In this document: positions 5,891 to 14,872 of the stretch, in pieces | How positions within the stretch are numbered: the stretch's first letter is position 1 | Layout: each line of letters begins with the position of its first letter | NCBI GenBank assembly: GCA_937885345.1 | Contig: CAKZZH010000082.1 | Location: forward strand, 1 to 17,439 | DNA: 17,439 nucleotides | From: an uncultured Lachnospiraceae bacterium | GTDB taxonomy: Bacteria; Bacillota; Clostridia; Lachnospirales; Lachnospiraceae | Direction of reading: 5' to 3' | Translations under genes and position numbers: made by a program | The notes under the pieces: generated by a model | Told to the model about the DNA's origin: nothing | What the model saw: the letters and a program-made list of their open reading frames with translations, nothing else | Databases searched by the model: none

Positions 5891-8440
5891 TCCGCAGCAA
5901 TTCTTATATTTCTTACCGCTGCCGCAAGGGCAGGGATCGTTGCGCTGTACTTTCTTATCGGTCCTTCTTACAGGGCCTCTTGCAACCGTATCGTCCTTAT
6001 TGGTTCCGGTAGCCTTAACAACTTCTTCACGCTCGGTCTTCTGCTCAATCTTGACATGGAGAAGAAGTCTTAACGTATCCTCTTCTATCTCTGCGGTCAT
6101 GGCATCAAACATGTCCATACCTATCATTTTATACTGATCTACAGGTTTCCTGTTACCGTAGGCCTGAAGCCCGATACCCTGACGAAGCTGGTCCATATCA
6201 TCGATATGCTGCATCCACTTGGTATCGATCACACGAAGGAGGATAACTCGCTCAATCTCACGCATCTGATCGGCATTCGGGAACATTGCTTCCTTCTCTT
6301 CATAGAGTTTAACGGCCTGCTCCTTGATATCGTGAACAAGCTCGTCCTTCTTCTTGTAGGCGCTGATATCCGAAATCGGCTCGATAGGAACAATAGGAAT
6401 GAGGTTCTGATTAAGCTCGGCAAGGTTCCACTCATCCGGAGTAAGTTCATCGGAAATGCTTATATTTACAATGTTCTCAACCTTGTCATTAAGCATTCTC
6501 ATGATGACGCCTCTCATGGACTCGCCATCCAGAACTCTCTTTCTCTCTGCGTAAATTATCTCACGCTGTTCGTTGTTGACCTGATCAAACTCGAGGAGGT
6601 TTCTACGAATACCAAAGTTGTTGTTCTCTATCTTCTGCTGTGCTTTCTCAATCGCATTTGAAAGCATTTTATGCTCAATCTGCTCACCTTCGGGGATCTG
6701 AAGCGCATTGAATATCGCCATCAGTCTCTCAGAACCGAAGAGCCTCATAATATCGTCTTCCAGCGATATATAAAATCTGGATTCACCGGGATCTCCCTGA
6801 CGTCCGGAACGTCCACGCAGCTGGTTATCTATACGTCTGGATTCGTGCCTTTCCGTACCGATTATCATAAGTCCGCCTGCCGCCTTAGCCTCGTCATCAA
6901 GCTTAATATCAGTACCACGGCCTGCCATGTTGGTAGCGATGGTGACCGCACCGTGCTGGCCGGCATCCTTAACGATCTCAGCCTCCGCTTCATGAAACTT
7001 GGCGTTGAGGACTTTATGAGCAATGCCTCTCTTGGAAAGAAGAGCACTTACCGTCTCCGACTGATCGATCGTAATGGTACCTACAAGTACGGGCTGACCC
7101 TTCTCATGACATCTTACGATCTCATCTATAACGGCATTGTATTTCTCTCTCTTGGTCTTAAATACGGCGTCGTTCCGGTCGATTCTGGCAACCGGCCTGT
7201 TGGTGGGAATGCTGACAACATCCATCCCATAAATCTCTCTGAACTCGTTCTCCTCGGTAAGTGCGGTACCGGTCATACCTGCTTTCTTGTCGTATTTGTT
7301 AAAGAAGTTCTGGAAAGTAATGGTCGCAAGAGTTCTGCTTTCCTTCTTGACTTTAACGTGCTCCTTAGCTTCAATTGCCTGATGGAGACCGTCGGAATAT
7401 CTTCTTCCGGGCATAAGTCGTCCGGTAAATTCATCAACGATTATTACCTGATCGTCCTTAACCACGTAATCCTGATCTCTGAACATCATATAATTCGCAC
7501 GAAGTGCAAGGATGATATTGTGCTGGATCTCAAGATTATCGGGATCTGCGAGGTTATCGATATGGAAGAACTGCTCCACCTTCTTAACACCGTCTTCGGT
7601 AAGGTTAACGGTCTTCTCTTTCTCATTAATGATAAAATCGCCGGTCTCTTCCTCATCTTCATTCATAATGATATCAAGCTTACTAAGCTCTTTGGCCGTA
7701 CCTTTGGTAAGCTGATGAGCAAGGACATCACACATCTCATATAATCTGGTGGATTTACCACCCTGACCGGAGATGATCAGAGGTGTTCTGGCCTCATCGA
7801 TAAGCACGGAGTCAACCTCATCCACGATCGCGTAATGAAGTCCTCTCTGAACCATCTGCTCCTTGTAAATAACCATGTTATCACGCAGATAATCGAAACC
7901 GAGTTCGTTATTGGTAATATAAGTGATATCGCATTTGTATGCCGCCTGACGTTCTTCTTTGTCCATGGAGTTGAGAACCACTCCGACGGTAAGACCGAGT
8001 GATTCGTGAACCTGACCCATCCACTCGGCATCACGCTTTGCAAGATAATCATTGACTGTAACGATATGAACGCCCTTACCTTCAAGTGCGTTAAGATATG
8101 CCGGTAAAAGACAGGTCTGCGTCTTACCTTCACCGGTCTTCATCTCTGCGATACGTCCCTGGTGAAGAATGATACCACCCATGAGCTGTACCCTGTAATG
8201 CTCAGTGCCGAGCACCCTTCTTGCTGCCTCTCTTACGGTAGCATAAGCTTCTACAAGAATATCATCAAGTGTCTCGCCTGCCGCAAGTCTGTCCTTAAAG
8301 ACCTGAGTCCTTCCTTTAAGTTCTTCATCGCTGAGCGCCATCATATCAGGTCTGAGCGCTTCTATCTTGTCTACAAGAGGAATTATCCTCTTAATCTCCC
8401 TCTCACTGTGTGTTCCAAATATTTTTTCAATTAAACTCAT
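5879..8440 (-). CDS. secA: Preprotein translocase motor ATPase SecA
   Basis: SecA drives secreted and outer-surface precursors through the SecYEG channel by ATP hydrolysis. The 853-residue product has Walker A MKTGEGKT at 100-107, DEVD (Walker B) at 207-210 followed by SVLIDEARTPLIISG, and the second helicase-like domain with TNMAGRGTDIKL and the QLRGRSGRQGDPGESRFYISLEDD block. The C-terminus carries the SEC-C zinc site NDPCPCGSGKKYKNCC (C837, C839, C848, C849). Length and motif order match the housekeeping SecA1 of Firmicutes rather than an accessory SecA2. ATG 8440 follows GAGGG at seven bases and is preceded by a clear sigma-A promoter. prfB follows after 67 bases. The upstream lipoprotein on the same strand is a plausible export client, though any such link is only positional. 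Confidence 0.97.
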   Translation of the reverse strand: MSLIEKIFGTHSEREIKRIIPLVDKIEALRPDMMALSDEELKGRTQVFKDRLAAGETLDDILVEAYATVREAARRVLGTEHYRVQLMGGIILHQGRIAEMKTGEGKTQTCLLPAYLNALEGKGVHIVTVNDYLAKRDAEWMGQVHESLGLTVGVVLNSMDKEERQAAYKCDITYITNNELGFDYLRDNMVIYKEQMVQRGLHYAIVDEVDSVLIDEARTPLIISGQGGKSTRLYEMCDVLAHQLTKGTAKELSKLDIIMNEDEEETGDFIINEKEKTVNLTEDGVKKVEQFFHIDNLADPDNLEIQHNIILALRANYMMFRDQDYVVKDDQVIIVDEFTGRLMPGRRYSDGLHQAIEAKEHVKVKKESRTLATITFQNFFNKYDKKAGMTGTALTEENEFREIYGMDVVSIPTNRPVARIDRNDAVFKTKREKYNAVIDEIVRCHEKGQPVLVGTITIDQSETVSALLSKRGIAHKVLNAKFHEAEAEIVKDAGQHGAVTIATNMAGRGTDIKLDDEAKAAGGLMIIGTERHESRRIDNQLRGRSGRQGDPGESRFYISLEDDIMRLFGSERLMAIFNALQIPEGEQIEHKMLSNAIEKAQQKIENNNFGIRRNLLEFDQVNNEQREIIYAERKRVLDGESMRGVIMRMLNDKVENIVNISISDELTPDEWNLAELNQNLIPIVPIEPISDISAYKKKDELVHDIKEQAVKLYEEKEAMFPNADQMREIERVILLRVIDTKWMQHIDDMDQLRQGIGLQAYGNRKPVDQYKMIGMDMFDAMTAEIEEDTLRLLLHVKIEQKTEREEVVKATGTNKDDTVARGPVRRTDKKVQRNDPCPCGSGKKYKNCCGRDA

Positions 8441-8476
8441 TACTATGCCCTCATACTTTCGCGCATTCTTCAGAAT

Positions 8477-8505
8477 ATTTTAACACATCGCATATTGTGT
8501 ATCAA
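8477..8505 (-). promoter_or_regulatory. Sigma-A promoter of secA
   Basis: TTGATA (8505-8500) and TAAAAT (8482-8477) are separated by exactly 17 bases, one mismatch each from TTGACA and TATAAT. It lies about 37 bases before the secA ATG. The initial transcribed region contains a small ATTCT-GA-AGAAT palindrome. Confidence 0.75.
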
Positions 8506-8573
8506 GGAAATATTTTACGCAAAAGCCGATAAAATACACGCTTTTTCACTATGATCGTTCCCACAATAAGGCA

Positions 8574-8601
8574 CAGCCGGTGCACATTTAAGCACCGGCT
8601 G
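8574..8601. terminator. GC-rich hairpin downstream of the lipoprotein gene
   Basis: Perfect 10-bp stem CAGCCGGTGC / GCACCGGCTG with an 8-base loop, 32 bases beyond the lipoprotein stop codon. Read in the gene's direction the stem is followed by TGCCTTATTG, a poor U-run. Read on the plus strand it is followed by the T-rich ATTTGTTTATTTTAT. It probably ends or protects the lipoprotein mRNA, but it is not a classical terminator for the minus strand. Confidence 0.5.
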
Positions 8602-8632
8602 CATGATTTGTTTATTTTATGGTTAAAATGAC

Positions 8633-10747
8633 TTACCGGCGTCCGAATCCGCCCGGGTTGCCGCCGGGACCTCCGCCTATACCGCCCGTTCCCGAACTTC
8701 CTACGCTCTGTGAGCTCTGTGTCCATGTGTAGACGCTGCTACCGGATCTGCTAAGGGTGTATGATCCGCCGGTTGTAAAAGCATCCGAGCAGATGTACCC
8801 ACTGCTGTAGCTTCCGGAAATTGTGAAGCTTAATACCGTATTGCCGTTGCTGTCCGTTACCATATAGGTCCCGCTCGAAAGAGATACCGATGATAAGAAT
8901 ACCATATTGCAGCTTGAACTGTTCGGGTAGCTTGCGATTCCGCCAAGTGCTATAAGAGTTCCGCCCGTTACACTTACCGATCCGTCAACATCCATAGTTC
9001 CTGCCATTCCTCCAGTAGCGGAGCACTTAACGATCACAGTCCCTCCGGTCTGCTCATAACTTCCGTTTGAATCAATTCCATCCGTATCACCGTTTCCGAG
9101 TGTCACATCCAGATATCCGCCGGATACCGAGACAAGAGGTGTATAAGTTCCTGCATACGGGTTCGATGCTATATCATAACTGTCGTTTGAATATGCATTT
9201 ACGCCGTCATCGGAAGCAGTTACGTAAGCCGTTCCGCTCCTCATAAATATTCTGTTTCCTTCAATCCCTTCAGCAGATGAGCTTACAGTTAATGTTGCTC
9301 CGTTTAAGACCACATCGGCATCTGCATGCACTCCGTCATCTCCGCAGGATACTGTAATTGTTCCGCCGTTGAGATAAATACTTCCCGATGCATGTATCGC
9401 ATCATCGTTTGAAGAATATCCATCCTTGGTCGTCACATTTATGGTGCCGCCGTTGATCGTAAGAGCAGTTCCGGCATTAATACCTCTGACTTTGTCTTCG
9501 GAAGATGATGCCGTAGCCTTTACAACAACGGTGCCGTCGTCTATCTGGATCGTATTTGCCGCCTGGATCCCGTCATCTCCTGCGGTAATGTTAATGTTTC
9601 CTCCGGTTATATGAACATATCCTTTACCGGATTCATCGGTATTGGTTGACTGTATTCCGTCACCGCCTGCCTTTATTGTGATCGTGCCTCCTGATATAGT
9701 AACCGAATCCTTACCCTTGATACCGTTATTTATCGCATTTACGGTTATCGTGCCTCCGGTTATTTTAAGATCGTCCTTACTCTGGATACCATTGTTATAA
9801 TTCGCATTTACAATAAGTGTTCCTTCACCGTTGATCGTGAGATCGTCATCGCAGTAGAGACATGCATTCGGCTCTTCGCCAGCGGCATCCGCATATGTGT
9901 AAGACGTTCCGTCGGTAAGTGTATTGGTGGTTCCTGCATTAAGTGTGATCACTGTTTTGTCGCAGTTGGAAATATATATGGGTGAGCTGTATGAGCAAGT
10001 AATGTTTACACCGTTAAGTACGAGGTATACTTTATCGGTGCTGTCAGCTGTTACGATTATCTGACCGTTATTTAAAGTACCGCTTATAATATATGTTCCG
10101 CCCGTCGTGATCGTTACTGTCGAACCGTTTACCGTACAACCGCTTCCCGATACCGAAATGCTGCTGCCGTTTAAAGTAATTACGGTATCGCTTGTTTCAT
10201 CATAGGTCGTAATCGTATCCGATGTATTGATCGATGCGTAATCCGACTCATCTGCCACACCTGCCGTATTGATCGCATCTGAATCATCACCTGCATCATT
10301 ATCGTCATTCTCATCTTCGTCATCAGTATTTGTTGCAGTCGTACTTGTTGTGATCAAAGAATCGCTTGAAGTACCTGCAGTGTCCGATGAGGTCGATGTA
10401 GTCGAGCCGGATGAGTCCGGATCGGAGCTTGTGCCGGATGAGCTTGCAGCGCTTAAATCGCTTGAAGTCGAATCATCTGTGTCGGCATCGTCATCATCTG
10501 TGTCGTCCGGATCGGAATCTGTCTCGGAATCGGTATCGTCATCCGGTTCACTGTCTGCATCAGGATCATCATTGCTGTCCGATGAATCCACATCTGCATC
10601 ATCAGTATCCGAATTGCCGGAAACTGCCGAATATGTCACACTCCCGCTGCTTGATGCGTTTTTATTGCATCCAAAGATTGTTGTTGAAATAAGTGCCATT
10701 ATAAGCATGATGGCAAATACTGTTCTCTTGAGTATTATTTTTGCCAT
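8633..10747 (-). CDS. Surface lipoprotein with Cthe_2159-type carbohydrate-binding beta-helix
   Basis: A 704-residue predicted lipoprotein. Residues 1-27 form a basic, hydrophobic signal peptide ending in the lipobox IFGC with the lipidated cysteine at C27. Residues about 30-165 are a low-complexity, strongly acidic Asp/Ser/Thr linker, suited to crossing the cell wall. From about 188 to 660 there are parallel beta-helix-like repeats: strands of the form ISGGTITIKA followed by turns (N/D)(N/D)G(I/V), seen at NNGI 318-321, NNGI 340-343, GDGI 362-365, DDGI 391-394, DDAI 448-451, DDGV 470-473, AEGI 492-495, DDGV 513-516 and TDGI 555-558. The tail (685-704) is Gly-rich and ends GRR. This matches the family named after Clostridium thermocellum Cthe_2159, described as binding cellulose or pectic polysaccharide; no catalytic motif is visible. 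ATG 10747 follows GAGGAG. Carbohydrate binding is inferred from the family; the exact ligand is unknown. Confidence 0.82.
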   Translation of the reverse strand: MAKIILKRTVFAIMLIMALISTTIFGCNKNASSSGSVTYSAVSGNSDTDDADVDSSDSNDDPDADSEPDDDTDSETDSDPDDTDDDDADTDDSTSSDLSAASSSGTSSDPDSSGSTTSTSSDTAGTSSDSLITTSTTATNTDDEDENDDNDAGDDSDAINTAGVADESDYASINTSDTITTYDETSDTVITLNGSSISVSGSGCTVNGSTVTITTGGTYIISGTLNNGQIIVTADSTDKVYLVLNGVNITCSYSSPIYISNCDKTVITLNAGTTNTLTDGTSYTYADAAGEEPNACLYCDDDLTINGEGTLIVNANYNNGIQSKDDLKITGGTITVNAINNGIKGKDSVTISGGTITIKAGGDGIQSTNTDESGKGYVHITGGNINITAGDDGIQAANTIQIDDGTVVVKATASSSEDKVRGINAGTALTINGGTINVTTKDGYSSNDDAIHASGSIYLNGGTITVSCGDDGVHADADVVLNGATLTVSSSAEGIEGNRIFMRSGTAYVTASDDGVNAYSNDSYDIASNPYAGTYTPLVSVSGGYLDVTLGNGDTDGIDSNGSYEQTGGTVIVKCSATGGMAGTMDVDGSVSVTGGTLIALGGIASYPNSSSCNMVFLSSVSLSSGTYMVTDSNGNTVLSFTISGSYSSGYICSDAFTTGGSYTLSRSGSSVYTWTQSSQSVGSSGTGGIGGGPGGNPGGFGRR
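10268..10612 (-). repeat. Low-complexity Asp/Ser/Thr linker-coding tract
   Basis: Codes for residues about 46-160 of the lipoprotein using repeated GAT/GAC, TCC/TCG/TCA and ACA triplets. Short near-repeats such as TCATCATCTGTGTCG on the plus strand recur. Such tracts often vary in length between strains. Confidence 0.6.
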
Positions 10748-10772
10748 AATGATCAGCTCCTCTCTGTTATCC

Positions 10773-10789
10773 GCCGGAACCGGACCGGC
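10773..10789 (-). promoter_or_regulatory. Leader hairpin before the lipoprotein ribosome site
   Basis: GCCGG and CCGGC pair around a 7-base loop about ten bases upstream of the GAGGAG ribosome site. A TATAAA lies just upstream at 10800-10795 but has no good -35 partner. It may stabilise the 5' end of the mRNA or affect translation; this is inference. Confidence 0.3.
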
Positions 10790-10855
10790 CTTATTTTATA
10801 CTACCCTGTAATTAGATATCGTCCGAAAACGTCTTATTTGCGATCTCATGAAACA

Positions 10856-10883
10856 ATGATAGAAGGCATGGGTGTTGTCACAA
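10856..10883 (-). promoter_or_regulatory. Possible promoter of the lipoprotein gene
   Basis: TTGTGA (10883-10878) and TATCAT (10861-10856) are spaced by 16 bases. The -35 is only a 4/6 match. The position, after the rpoC terminator and before the lipoprotein, is where a promoter is needed. Confidence 0.3.
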
Positions 10884-10914
10884 TGTGCTGAATGTGAAAA
10901 ATATGTGAAAAGCG

Positions 10915-10953
10915 CAAAAAATCCGCATATACGAGAAACTCATATATGCGGAT
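10915..10953 (-). terminator. Intrinsic terminator of the rpoBC transcript
   Basis: On the minus strand ATCCGCATATATGAG (10953-10939), loop TTT, then CTCGTATATGCGGAT (10935-10921): a 15-bp stem with one G-U pair, running directly into a T-run (10921-10916). It starts 37 bases after the rpoC stop codon. Confidence 0.92.
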
Positions 10954-10989
10954 CAATTGCTGTATTAAACTGTAAAATACCCTAAGCGC

Positions 10990-13900
10990 TTATTCTTCGT
11001 CGATAGGCACTGCGGTTACTTCGATATCGGATGCATCAATATCGTCGCCGTCATCGGGATCATCGATAACGGAATCGTCATATCCTGCACCTGATGCAAT
11101 GATTGCGTCATCCTCATCATCTACGGGAATACTGTCACCGCTGTCAAGCTTAACCTGACGATATCTCTTCATACCTGTACCTGCAGGGATAAGCTTACCG
11201 ATAAGGACGTTCTCCTTAAGACCGATAAGAGGATCAACCTTGCCGTTAATAGCAGCTTCGGTAAGAACCTTGGTGGTCTCCTGGAATGATGCGGCAGAGA
11301 GGAATGAGTTGGTAGCAAGAGCAGCCTTGGTAATACCAAGCATGATCTGTGTGCCGGTTGCAGGTTCCTTGCCCTCTGCGACAAGACGATCATTAACCTC
11401 GTTGAACTCGCTGACATCTTTGGTCCAGCCATGGAGATACTGTGAATCACCGGGCTCATCTATGCGGATCTTTCTGAGCATCTGTCTAACGATAACCTCG
11501 ATATGCTTATCGTTGATATCAACACCCTGAAGTCTGTATACACGCTGAACTTCACGGAGCATGTAATCCTGAACAGCCTTAACACCCTTGATCTTAAGGA
11601 TATCCTGAGGATATACACTACCTTCCGTAAGCTCGTCACCGGCCTCGATCTCCTGACCGTCATAAACCTTAATTCTTGAACCGTAAGGAATAAGATAATC
11701 CTTTGACTTACCTTCGGACTCGTCCGTTACGACAACTTCTCTCTTCTTCTTGGTCTCTACGAGGGTTACTTTACCGCCAAACTCAGCGATAATAGCAAGT
11801 CCCTTCGGCTTACGTGCCTCAAAAAGTTCCTCTACTCTGGGAAGACCCTGAGTAATATCATCACCGGCAACACCACCGGCATGGAAGGTTCTCATGGTAA
11901 GCTGTGTACCGGGCTCACCGATCGACTGAGCGGCGATGATACCGATCGCCTCACCAACCTGCACCTGCTGGCCTGTTGCCATGTTGGCACCGTAGCACTT
12001 AGCACAAATTCCGAGACGTGACTTACATGTGAGAGCCGTACGTATTTTGACCCTGGTGAGACCAAGCTGTTCAATCTTGGCTGCACGCTTAGGTGTGATC
12101 ATGTGATTGTGTTTAAGAAGTCTTCCGTCTGCATCCTTTGCAATCTCGCCGGTCTCGGGATCGATGATATCTTCTGCAAGGTAACGTCCGGTAATCCTGT
12201 CCTTAAGTCCTTCGATAACTTCCTTACCATCCATAAAAGCTTCAACATAAGATCCGGGGATGTCCTCGGTTGCAACACCTGCGGAACAATCCATCTCTCT
12301 GATGATAACCTCCTGGGATACATCAACAAGACGTCTTGTGAGGTATCCTGAATCGGCAGTACGAAGCGCTGTATCCGAGAGGCCCTTACGGGCACCGTGT
12401 GCAGATATAAAATACTCAAGAACGTCGAGACCTTCACGGAAGTTAGATGTGATAGGAAGCTCGATAGTCTTACCTGTTGTATCGGCCATAAGACCTCTCA
12501 TACCTGCAAGCTGCTTGATCTGCTGGTTGGAACCACGGGCTCCGGAGTCAGCCATCATGAATATGTTATTGTATTTATCAAGTCCGCTGATAAGAGCATC
12601 TGTGAGCTCCTCATCGATCTTGAACCAAGTCTTGACAACTTCTTTGTAACGCTCTTCTTCGGTACTGAAGCCTCTTCTGAAGTTCTTATTGATCTTCTCA
12701 ACGATTTCTTCACCCTCTTCAATGAGCTGTGCCTTCTGAGCGGGCACTGTCATATCCGAAATGGAAACGGTCATGGCCGCAAGTGTTGAATACTTGTAAC
12801 CCATAGCCTTAACATTATCAAGAACCTCGGCGGTTGTTGTAGCACCGTGAGTATTAATAACCTTCTCAAGGATTTTCTTGAGCTGCTTCTTACCGACGTG
12901 GAAATCAACCTCGTACTTGAGAATGTTCTCCTTCTTGGTTCTGTCAACAAAACCAAGATCCTGAGGAATGATCTCGTTGAAAATAAGTCTTCCGAGTGTT
13001 GTCGGTACATCCTCGGAAACGATCGTTCCGTCATCAAGAGTAGCCTCTCTGTGGATGTATATTTTCTGGTGAAGCGAGATTCTCTTATTCTCGTGAGCCA
13101 TAAGAGCCGAATTCATGTCATAGAAGTAGTGACCGAGGATATCTCTCGGAGTACATACTACATGACGGTTGTTATCGGTAACATCCCCAAAATGAATTCC
13201 TTCATCAGGATCGAGTTTGCCTTCCGATACAAGCTTCCTGAGCGCATCAACATCATTGTATACTTTATCGGATGTTACAGTAAAATCAGTCTCTCCTGCG
13301 TGGTTAGCAAGCTTCTCCATCGTAAGATAATAGATACCGAGTACCATATCCTGCGAAGGAACGGCTACAGGACCACCATCCGAAGGCTTAAGAAGGTTAT
13401 TGGGTGAGAGCAGAAGGAATCTGCACTCTGCCTGTGCCTCAACCGAAAGAGGAAGATGCACAGCCATCTGGTCACCATCGAAATCGGCGTTAAAGGCCGT
13501 ACATACGAGGGGATGAAGCTTAATAGCTTTACCTTCTACAAGGATGGGCTCGAAAGCCTGAATACCAAGTCTGTGGAGTGTAGGTGCACGGTTAAGCATT
13601 ACAGGATGCTCTTTGATAACATCCTCGAGCACATCCCAAACCTGATGATCGAGCTGATCGACCATCTTCTTGGCACTTCTTATGTTATGAGCCGTACCGT
13701 TGGCACAAAGCTCCTTCATTACGAAAGGCTTAAAAAGTTCAATTGCCATCTCCTTGGGGAGACCGCACTGGTATATTTTAAGCTCGGGGCCTACGACGAT
13801 AACCGAACGACCTGAGTAGTCAACTCGCTTACCGAGAAGGTTCTGACGAAAACGTCCCTGCTTACCTTTAAGCATATCGGAAAGTGACTTAAGTTCTCTG

Positions 13901-14856
13901 TTTCCGGGGCCTGTAACGGCACGTCCCCTTCTACCGTTATCGATAAGAGCATCAACAGCTTCCTGAAGCATTCTCTTCTCGTTACGTACGATGATCTCGG
14001 GAGCGCCAAGCTCCATAAGTCTTGCAAGACGGTTATTACGATTAATGATCCTTCTGTAAAGGTCATTAAGATCAGATGTTGCAAATCTGCCACCGTCAAG
14101 CTGAACCATAGGTCTGAGATCCGGAGGAATAACCGGAACCACATCAAGGATCATCCATTCAGGTCTGTTGCCTGACTCTCTGAAAGCCTCGATAACCTCA
14201 AGTCTCTTAACGATTCTTGCTCTCTTCTGTCCGGAAGCATTTGCAAGTTCTTCCTTAAGTTCCTCAGAATCCTTATCAAGATCTATATTTGAGAGAAGCT
14301 CTTTGATAGCTTCAGCACCCATACCTGCTCTAAAATTATCACGGCCAAAGGTCTCAACCGCATCCGAATATTCCTTCTCGGAGAGGATCTGCTTAACGCT
14401 GAGGCTTGTATCGCCTGCATCAAGCACGATATATGATGCGAAATAAAGAACTTTCTCAAGCACCTTGGGTGAAAGGTCAAGGAGAAGACCCATCCTGCTG
14501 GGGATTCCCTTAAAATACCAGATATGAGAAACCGGTGCGGCGAGTTTTATATGGCCCATTCTCTCTCTTCTGACGCTGGCCTTGGTAACTTCAACGCCGC
14601 ATCTGTCGCAGACAATGCCCTTAAATCTTACTCTCTTATATTTACCGCACTTACATTCATTATCCTTAGTCGGTCCGAATATTTTCTCGCAGAAAAGTCC
14701 GTCCGTTTCAGGCTTAAGCGTTCTGTAGTTGATGGTCTCAGGCTTAAGGACTTCACCGTGTGACCACTCAAGAATTTTCTCAGGGGACGCAAGACCAATT
14801 TTGATGGAGTCAAAAGTGATCGGCTGATATGTTTCATTATTGTTCATTTCAGACAT
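10990..14856 (-). CDS. rpoC: DNA-directed RNA polymerase beta' subunit
   Basis: Catalytic subunit of RNA polymerase, 1288 residues. Visible landmarks: the N-terminal zinc site C68, C70, C83, C86; the VVPVIPPDLRPM segment at 239-250; LLGKRVDYSGRSVIVVGP at 340-357; the active-site Mg motif NADFDGDQ at 456-463; and the second zinc site C857, C944, C951, C954. The QPGDKMAG-type motif belongs to beta, not to this subunit. The last 45 residues form an Asp/Glu-rich tail (VDDEDDAII.., IDDPDDGDDID) that extends beyond the conserved core, as in other Lachnospiraceae-like proteins. ATG 14856 is chosen because GGGAGA stands seven bases upstream; it begins 16 bases after the rpoB stop, so the two are cotranscribed. 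A strong terminator follows. The whole gene looks Firmicutes-type from end to end, unlike the upstream part of rpoB. Confidence 0.97.
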   Translation of the reverse strand: MSEMNNNETYQPITFDSIKIGLASPEKILEWSHGEVLKPETINYRTLKPETDGLFCEKIFGPTKDNECKCGKYKRVRFKGIVCDRCGVEVTKASVRRERMGHIKLAAPVSHIWYFKGIPSRMGLLLDLSPKVLEKVLYFASYIVLDAGDTSLSVKQILSEKEYSDAVETFGRDNFRAGMGAEAIKELLSNIDLDKDSEELKEELANASGQKRARIVKRLEVIEAFRESGNRPEWMILDVVPVIPPDLRPMVQLDGGRFATSDLNDLYRRIINRNNRLARLMELGAPEIIVRNEKRMLQEAVDALIDNGRRGRAVTGPGNRELKSLSDMLKGKQGRFRQNLLGKRVDYSGRSVIVVGPELKIYQCGLPKEMAIELFKPFVMKELCANGTAHNIRSAKKMVDQLDHQVWDVLEDVIKEHPVMLNRAPTLHRLGIQAFEPILVEGKAIKLHPLVCTAFNADFDGDQMAVHLPLSVEAQAECRFLLLSPNNLLKPSDGGPVAVPSQDMVLGIYYLTMEKLANHAGETDFTVTSDKVYNDVDALRKLVSEGKLDPDEGIHFGDVTDNNRHVVCTPRDILGHYFYDMNSALMAHENKRISLHQKIYIHREATLDDGTIVSEDVPTTLGRLIFNEIIPQDLGFVDRTKKENILKYEVDFHVGKKQLKKILEKVINTHGATTTAEVLDNVKAMGYKYSTLAAMTVSISDMTVPAQKAQLIEEGEEIVEKINKNFRRGFSTEEERYKEVVKTWFKIDEELTDALISGLDKYNNIFMMADSGARGSNQQIKQLAGMRGLMADTTGKTIELPITSNFREGLDVLEYFISAHGARKGLSDTALRTADSGYLTRRLVDVSQEVIIREMDCSAGVATEDIPGSYVEAFMDGKEVIEGLKDRITGRYLAEDIIDPETGEIAKDADGRLLKHNHMITPKRAAKIEQLGLTRVKIRTALTCKSRLGICAKCYGANMATGQQVQVGEAIGIIAAQSIGEPGTQLTMRTFHAGGVAGDDITQGLPRVEELFEARKPKGLAIIAEFGGKVTLVETKKKREVVVTDESEGKSKDYLIPYGSRIKVYDGQEIEAGDELTEGSVYPQDILKIKGVKAVQDYMLREVQRVYRLQGVDINDKHIEVIVRQMLRKIRIDEPGDSQYLHGWTKDVSEFNEVNDRLVAEGKEPATGTQIMLGITKAALATNSFLSAASFQETTKVLTEAAINGKVDPLIGLKENVLIGKLIPAGTGMKRYRQVKLDSGDSIPVDDEDDAIIASGAGYDDSVIDDPDDGDDIDASDIEVTAVPIDEE

Positions 14857-14872
14857 TTTATGTTCTCCCTTC

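Noticed and set aside
6671..7744. Long plus-strand open frame of 357 codons antisense to secA
   Set aside because: It lies wholly inside secA, has no recognisable motif or ribosome site, and its product looks like a shadow of the coding strand.
10268..10612. CRISPR-like or tandem DNA array
   Set aside because: The near-repeats are codon-level repetition of an acidic linker, with no constant repeat length and no spacers.
10269..10811. Plus-strand Ser-rich open frame of 180 codons
   Set aside because: It is the reverse complement of the Asp/Ser linker codons (GAT/TCC read as ATC/GGA and shifted frames); low complexity alone explains it.
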